Shown: positions 58,950 through 64,000 of the stretch, in pieces | Position numbering within the stretch: position 1 is the first letter of the stretch | How the letters are laid out: every line of letters starts with the position of its first letter | Assembly: GCA_003254925.1 (NCBI GenBank) | Contig: QANZ01011845.1 | Coordinates: 87,735 to 151,734 of the forward strand | Length of the DNA stretch: 64,000 nucleotides | DNA from: Chamaecrista fasciculata | Lineage: Eukaryota > Streptophyta > Magnoliopsida > Fabales > Fabaceae | Direction of reading: 5' to 3' | Translations under genes and position numbers: made by a program | Notes under the pieces: generated by a model | Told to the model about the DNA's origin: nothing | What the model saw: the letters and a program-made list of their open reading frames with translations, nothing else | The model's database searches: none

Positions 58950-59212
58950 ACTTTTGGGAATCAAAATAGAACTAAAAAAACATTAGGGATGAAAATGCCA
59001 CAAGTTCAAAACTATATACTAACTTTTGAAGAATTTTTTTTCTACTCAATTGAAATTGTTATTAAATGAGTTTTAATCAAGGATTAAAAATAAATTTGAG
59101 AAATTATAAAAATATGTAAACTCAATTAAAAACAAATATAACATAAAAGAATCAATTTAAAATTTAACCTATGCATAAGAGACCAGTTTAAGTTTTTCGT
59201 CTTATTAAAATA

Positions 59213-59722
59213 AGGTTAAAGGGTCATTTTGGTCCTAAATGTATGCCTTAATGTTCATGATGGTCCTAAATGTTTGCAAAAATTTTCATTTTGGTCCCAA
59301 CTATTGTATATGGCTTGTTTCAAGATCGAACGTGACGAGTTTAGAACTACGTATTGTTCTCGAATAGTACTTTCTTTATCCAGTAGGCCCGTCCGCAAAC
59401 GAGGTCAAATGGGTCCCAAAAGCATACCACTCGTTTCACAGTCAAACAAGCAAAGTTGATCATATCTTTCTCGTTTCAAATTTGAATGCGACAAATTCAG
59501 AGTTATGAGTTCCTCTTAACAAGTCTTTTGAACTTGAAATGAGAGACGAGAGAAATATAACCAAATTCAATAGTTTGGGACCAAAATGAAACATTTTACC
59601 AATATTTAGGACTAAAATGAATACTTTTGCCAACATTTAGAACCAGTTTGAATATTTTGAAACATAATGGACCAAATGAACATTAGGGCATACATTTAAA
59701 ACCAAAATGATGGTTGCTTTTA
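59213..59722. repeat. MITE-like inverted repeat cluster, family A relatives
   Basis: GGTCATTTTGGTCCTAAATG on the left and ACATTTAAAACCAAAATGA on the right are inverse. Two internal copies of a GACGAGTTTAGAACTA/GACAAATTCAGAGTTAT motif match the centre of 9236-9760 and 32898-33321. An outer pair, ATGGTTGCCGACGTGGCA (about 59734) and TGTCACGTCAGCAACCATCA (about 60071), may mark a second nested element. Confidence 0.55.
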
Positions 59723-60443
59723 GGACCCAGTTGATGGTTGCCGACGTGGCATTTTTTTTGTTTTAAGGTCCTTGAATTTTTATTATTTAGAAATTCTCCC
59801 AATTATCAAGATTTTTCTTTCACACAATTCCATAACTAATTATAAACCAGTCCAGAATGTTTGTCACCTTTAACAAACAAGTCCATGCAATTGAAAAACA
59901 CTACCCAGATTGCGCCAATGTTTGTTCTTTTTCTTACTACCCCACGCCACAACCTCTTCCTCATCCCTCAAATTCCTATACTAATTTAGGGACTCGTGTG
60001 AAAAAAAACTTGGACAAATGGGAGTATTTCTTAATAATGGAAATTCAAAGACCTTATAACAATATAAAAGATGTCACGTCAGCAACCATCAACTGAGTCA
60101 GCTGACACATTAACTTTTTTTGTTATGTTCATTAACGGAATTAGAAGTTGGATAAAATTGAGTCAAATGTAAAACATTGAGATATAATTGACCCAAAAAA
60201 AATTTAACATATAACTAAAACTGAGTTCATATTTTAGAGATACTAAAAATATTTTTGCATATATATATATAATTGTGGCTTCAGAAATAATTGACTTTGA
60301 AAAGCCATATTTCAACCGAACTTTTGATTAGTTGGGTCAAGCCTCAAGGTATTGGGTTAGGCTTGGGGTCACTTATTTTTGCCAAGCCTGCAAAATACGA
60401 ATAAGAAATAAAGTAATTAAAATTTCTGCAAAATACCGGCAGG

Positions 60444-60645
60444 AGCATTAATTGCACTCTAAAAATAAAACTTTTATTTTAAAAATGCAATTCTACCTCA
60501 AAATTTTAAAGAAGCAATAACTCTTTGTCTTTTTTATATAAAAATTTTGAAGTAAATTCTTATGTGCATTATTGCTTCTTTAAAATTTTGAGATAAATTT
60601 GCATTTTCAAAATAAAAATTCTATTTTTAGAATGCAATTAATACA
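60444..60645. repeat. 200-bp near-perfect foldback
   Basis: ATTAATTGCACTCTAAAAAT at the left is mirrored by TTTTTAGAATGCAATTAAT at the right, and TTTTAAAGAAGCAATAA by TTATTGCTTCTTTAAAA nearer the centre. The whole segment can fold into one long hairpin. Confidence 0.75.
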
Positions 60646-61475
60646 CCTTAACAATAAAATATTTTATTAATCTAATCTAATGATAAAGTAAAAGAAAGTA
60701 AAACAATAAAAAAAAACTTACTATATTTATATTAAATCAATTGATTAATCTTTAAATAATCAAAATACTTAATTTAATCCCTAAAATATTTTATTCAAAT
60801 GATTTAATTTTTAAATTTAAACTAATTTTATACTTTTTAGACAAGAAATTTGTACTAAATTGGTACATTGTAATAAAAAAAATTTAACACTAAAAACTTG
60901 ACTTAATAACTAAATAATTATTACAATAATTTAAAGACAGTATTATATATTTTAATTATTCAAAAACTGATTATCTAACTCAATACAAAATTCAGAAATC
61001 CAATAAACTTTCTCTAATTTTAATTTACTTTTTTCTACATATAACAATGATACAGTTTTTTTTTTACTTGTTTTCTTCTCCCAATACTTCCATGAATGAA
61101 CTACTTTCTTTCCCACTAAACAAATTTGAGAAAATTGAAAAGTTGGTCTCCTACCCACATAACAAGTAGCAGCCAGCACAGAACAAACTCAACAAATGAA
61201 ATTTTGAGGCGAAATAAGTACACAGGAAATTAGGATATTCTCATACACAAAGCCAACCAAGGAACAAATATGTAAATGGGAGAAGGTGGGTGACAAATAA
61301 GAAAATAATAACTTGAAAAAGGCCAAGGAGAACAAATTTACAACTCATCATGTAATTATTATATAATACACAGCATTAGCAAAAAAAGAAGCACCACCCT
61401 CTTCCAATCCTTCAAATGCCTTTATATTTAGATTATGCTAACTTTCTTAAAAATATCATAGCATCAATCAATCAA
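60646..61475. other. AT-rich intergenic sequence and 3' flank of the F-box/LRR gene
   Basis: No coding frame is supported. The part near 61475 is likely 3' UTR of the minus-strand gene. Confidence 0.5.
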
Positions 61476-62368
61476 TCAAAGAAGCACACCAGGTTCAGTG
61501 ATACTACCATTGAAGTTAACTCTACAGCATTCAGGAAAATGAAGCCCAGCCTCATCACACCCAGCCTTTGTAATATGAGGACATGACCTCACATCTAAGT
61601 ACTCCAGATCATTGCATTTACCCAAAAGAATGCCTATACCTGTCACTGTGATCTTTGGACAATTATTTACCTTCAATACCTTCAAGCTCAAAGCATCTTC
61701 TTCCGAGCTTATGAGCTGAAACGCAGCATCTGTCACCTCTTCGCAGCAACCGATGTCCAGAGCCTCGAGGCCTCTGCACTGACTCAAGATGCAGCATAAT
61801 GAAGCGTCGGAGATGTTTAGACACCAATCCATCCGTAAGTTCTTAAGATTAGTTGTACAGGAAGTAGCCAGCGACTTTATTGCATCATCGGAGACATCCC
61901 GGCAACCACCGATGATTAAAGTCTCGAGATTATTACAGAACTTGGCTAATGATATTATAGTTTCATCCCCAATTTTATAGCAATCCAACAATTTGAGTAT
62001 CTTGAGTGAAGATGAACAAGCCTTGGAAATGCAAGAAACCCCAACATCACCAACATTGCTGCATTTGTTGATGTCTAAGAACTTGATCCGTTGACAGCCA
62101 CCGGCAAGGTTTATCAGTCCCTTGTCGGTAATATTTGTGCATCCCTGCAACACCAATTCTTCTAAATCATGACAGTTCTTGGAGAGAACTTCTAATGTAC
62201 CGTCTGAAACAAGTCTGCATCCGGCCAGATGCAATATTCGTAGGTCAGGACAGCCCTTGGCAACAGCTGATATACCCTTGTCTGTCAGCTTCCTGCAGTA
62301 GGATACATCCAACGACTGCAATATTGAAAGACCTTCACCAATTGCAACCATTCCAACATCTGTGATTC
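61476..62368 (-). CDS. F-box/LRR-repeat protein, 3' exon (partial)
   Basis: One exon, 62368-61476, entered through a GTGCAG|G acceptor and ending at the stop 61478-61476, encodes about 297 residues. It contains about ten leucine-rich repeats of the cysteine-containing type: LQSLDVSYCRKLTDKGISAV, LRILHLAGCRLVSDGTLEVL, LEELVLQGCTNITDKGLINL and LKILKLLDCYKIGDETIISL, for example. The C-terminus is CCRVNFNGSITEPGVLL. From memory it is very similar to the Arabidopsis F-box/RNI-like protein At5g23340, whose F-box lies in the missing first ~110 residues. That first exon was not found up to 64000 and presumably lies beyond the right edge. As an SCF subunit it would recruit substrates for ubiquitination; the target is unknown. 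Confidence 0.88.
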
Positions 62369-64000
62369 CTGCACATTAACAAAAAGATAACCTATGAATT
62401 AAGTTTTAGTTCAGTGAATAAGATAGTATACCAAAAACTTAAAAAGGTGATATCACTCAAATTTGACAGCAAGAAATTTTGTTAGTATAACACAGACCAC
62501 AAACCAATCTAAATGACAAATTTCCCTTCGTTATCTTTCTTTCTTTCCACATGAATTATTTCTTAATATTTTTCCTCTCCTCTGCATTTACAACTAAAAA
62601 TCCAGAAAGGAAGGTGGAAAGGATTATAGTTTCATCATTTAAAGTACCACAACGGCAGCATGGAATTGGAATCTGTGCTATGAGTACGATGAAAAACATA
62701 TTTAAGACAAGTTTGTATACTTTTCAGCACTTTGTAAACCAGGAACCCAATGAAGTGAAAAATTAACTTGAGAAATGTAAAGAAATTACTGATTTGTTTG
62801 GCAAATAGGAGTTGAAAGAAGCCTTGGATCATCAAGAGCTGACACACAAAGTTAGTCAATTGCTTTCTTGAGTGATAATGCCCCAGGTAAACCTTGCCAG
62901 TGTAAGCCACTCTAGTTTCAAGCCCCCTTATTCACCAATATATATATATAGATGATGGTTTCCACTTCTACCTAAGAAAATAAAACGTATGAACATTGGG
63001 ATGAAGACTAAATTACCGATAATTAAAGTCCCAATTACCACAAACTACAGGGTAACTTTAACCAATGCAGAAGCTCCACTAGAAGTAATATTTTAACTAT
63101 GAATGATCACATCATCACAATAACTAACACAACACCATGAGAGGAAAGCATGACTCAGTTCAAGGTTCACAGTTGCATAAGTACAAGTACAATAATTCTA
63201 AGCCAAAGTCTTAATTTGGTCCCATATCTTTTGCCCAGTGCTCAATTTGGTCACATATTTTTTTTTGTTGCAATTGTGGTTGCATATATTTGGAGTAGGT
63301 CCCAATTTGACCCCATGTTTTTTTGGATAAATTACACTTTGGTATCCTGTGGTTTGACCTCATTCGACTTAAGTATCCTGGTTTAAAACATGACACTTTG
63401 GTACCCTGAGGTATGTATCGTTAACATTTTGGTACCCTGAACAATTTTTTTGTTAGATTTTGACAGAATTCCGCACGTGCATTTGACATGCATCACTAAA
63501 ACTCGATTTTCTCTAACTTTTGGTCAAAACAAAGATCAAACACAATCTGGATTTCGAAAAACACATCTCAAATTTCTCAAATTTTAGAGGTGTTCTTCGA
63601 CGTCTAGATTATTTTTAATCGTTATTTTGGCAAAAACTTAGGGCTTGATTGAGAGTTTTTAAGAGAGTGGGGTGGGGTAGTTATTAATGAGGTAGGAAGG
63701 GATGGGTTGGAGTGGGGTGGATTAGATAAACCATACCACTGATTGGGAGTTTAATAAAAAATGTAATGGTAAACCATTCTCCACTGATTGGATATTGCAA
63801 TATCACTAATGGGGTGGGATGAGTTGAAATTTAAAATTTTCAATAATACCCTTATGAATTTTGTCATTTATATCAATGACAATGTACCTAATAACAAAAT
63901 CGTTTATGCAAATTTATAAATAGTATTAATACTAAAAATATAAATAGTTTTAAATGCATAATAACTCATAAATAAAGCTTAAAATTTTATTATCTAGGAT
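62369..64000 (-). other. probable intron of the F-box/LRR gene with repeats
   Basis: No exon was recognised. At 63205-63320 there is part of a family-B MITE (TTTGGTCCCATATCTTTTGCCC). Positions 63330-63480 resemble the repeat at 1-310, and 63640-63830 carries GGGGTGG-rich sequence of a further degenerate element. That this is intron depends on the first exon lying outside the window. Confidence 0.5.

Overview
This is plant nuclear DNA, most likely from a eudicot. The evidence is AT-rich intergenic sequence, GT-AG introns, plant-specific protein families (UDP-glycosyltransferase, GEM-like GRAM proteins, a CIP8-type RING-H2 ligase, an F-box/LRR protein), and a plant repeat set: Ty1-copia, Ty3-gypsy, L1-type LINE, CACTA, hAT, MULE-type MITEs, a Helitron end and a tRNA-derived SINE. 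The species cannot be named from the sequence alone. Single N bases at 37667 and 46400, both inside repeats, suggest a draft assembly.

Layout. 0-4.4 kb: decayed repeats (a dispersed repeat, gypsy LTR leader, CACTA end with transposase C-terminus). 4.5-6.3 kb (-): a UGT71-like glycosyltransferase that lacks its N-terminal part and is split by an insertion. 6.3-11.7 kb: repeats, including a MULE-type MITE nested in a larger inverted repeat just upstream of the next gene. 12.1-19.5 kb (+): a complete 15-coding-exon gene for eIF2B epsilon. 20.0 kb: a Helitron 3' end. 20.9-21.3 kb (-): a 65-residue Cys/Pro-rich membrane-type protein whose intron holds a SINE. 21.7-23.0 kb: repeats with a possible captured gene fragment. 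24.6-37.3 kb (+): a three-member tandem array of GEM-like (GRAM domain) genes; copy 1 is broken by a stop codon, copies 2 and 3 are intact, and a decayed copia 3' end lies between copies 1 and 2. 39.8-44.8 kb (-): a complete, apparently very young Ty1-copia element. 45.3-46.9 kb: a 1.64-kb MULE carrying fragments of a ribose-5-phosphate isomerase gene (in both arms, inverted) and of a short-chain dehydrogenase gene. 47.4-48.0 kb: two small DNA transposons with target duplications. 48.2-54.3 kb (-): a near full-length but mutated LINE, interrupted by a GC-rich hAT element. 55.6-56.7 kb (-): an intronless RING-H2 ubiquitin ligase. 61.5 kb to the right edge (-): the 3' exon of an F-box/LRR gene.

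The host genes are functionally unrelated: translation initiation, specialised-metabolite glycosylation, epidermal/ABA-type GRAM proteins and two ubiquitin-ligase types. Only the GEM-like array is a true gene cluster. There is no operon-like or defence-type system. The most notable items are the hairpin-forming pack-MULE, the insertion in the UGT gene that reproduced AG|GT splice signals at both borders, and the young copia element.
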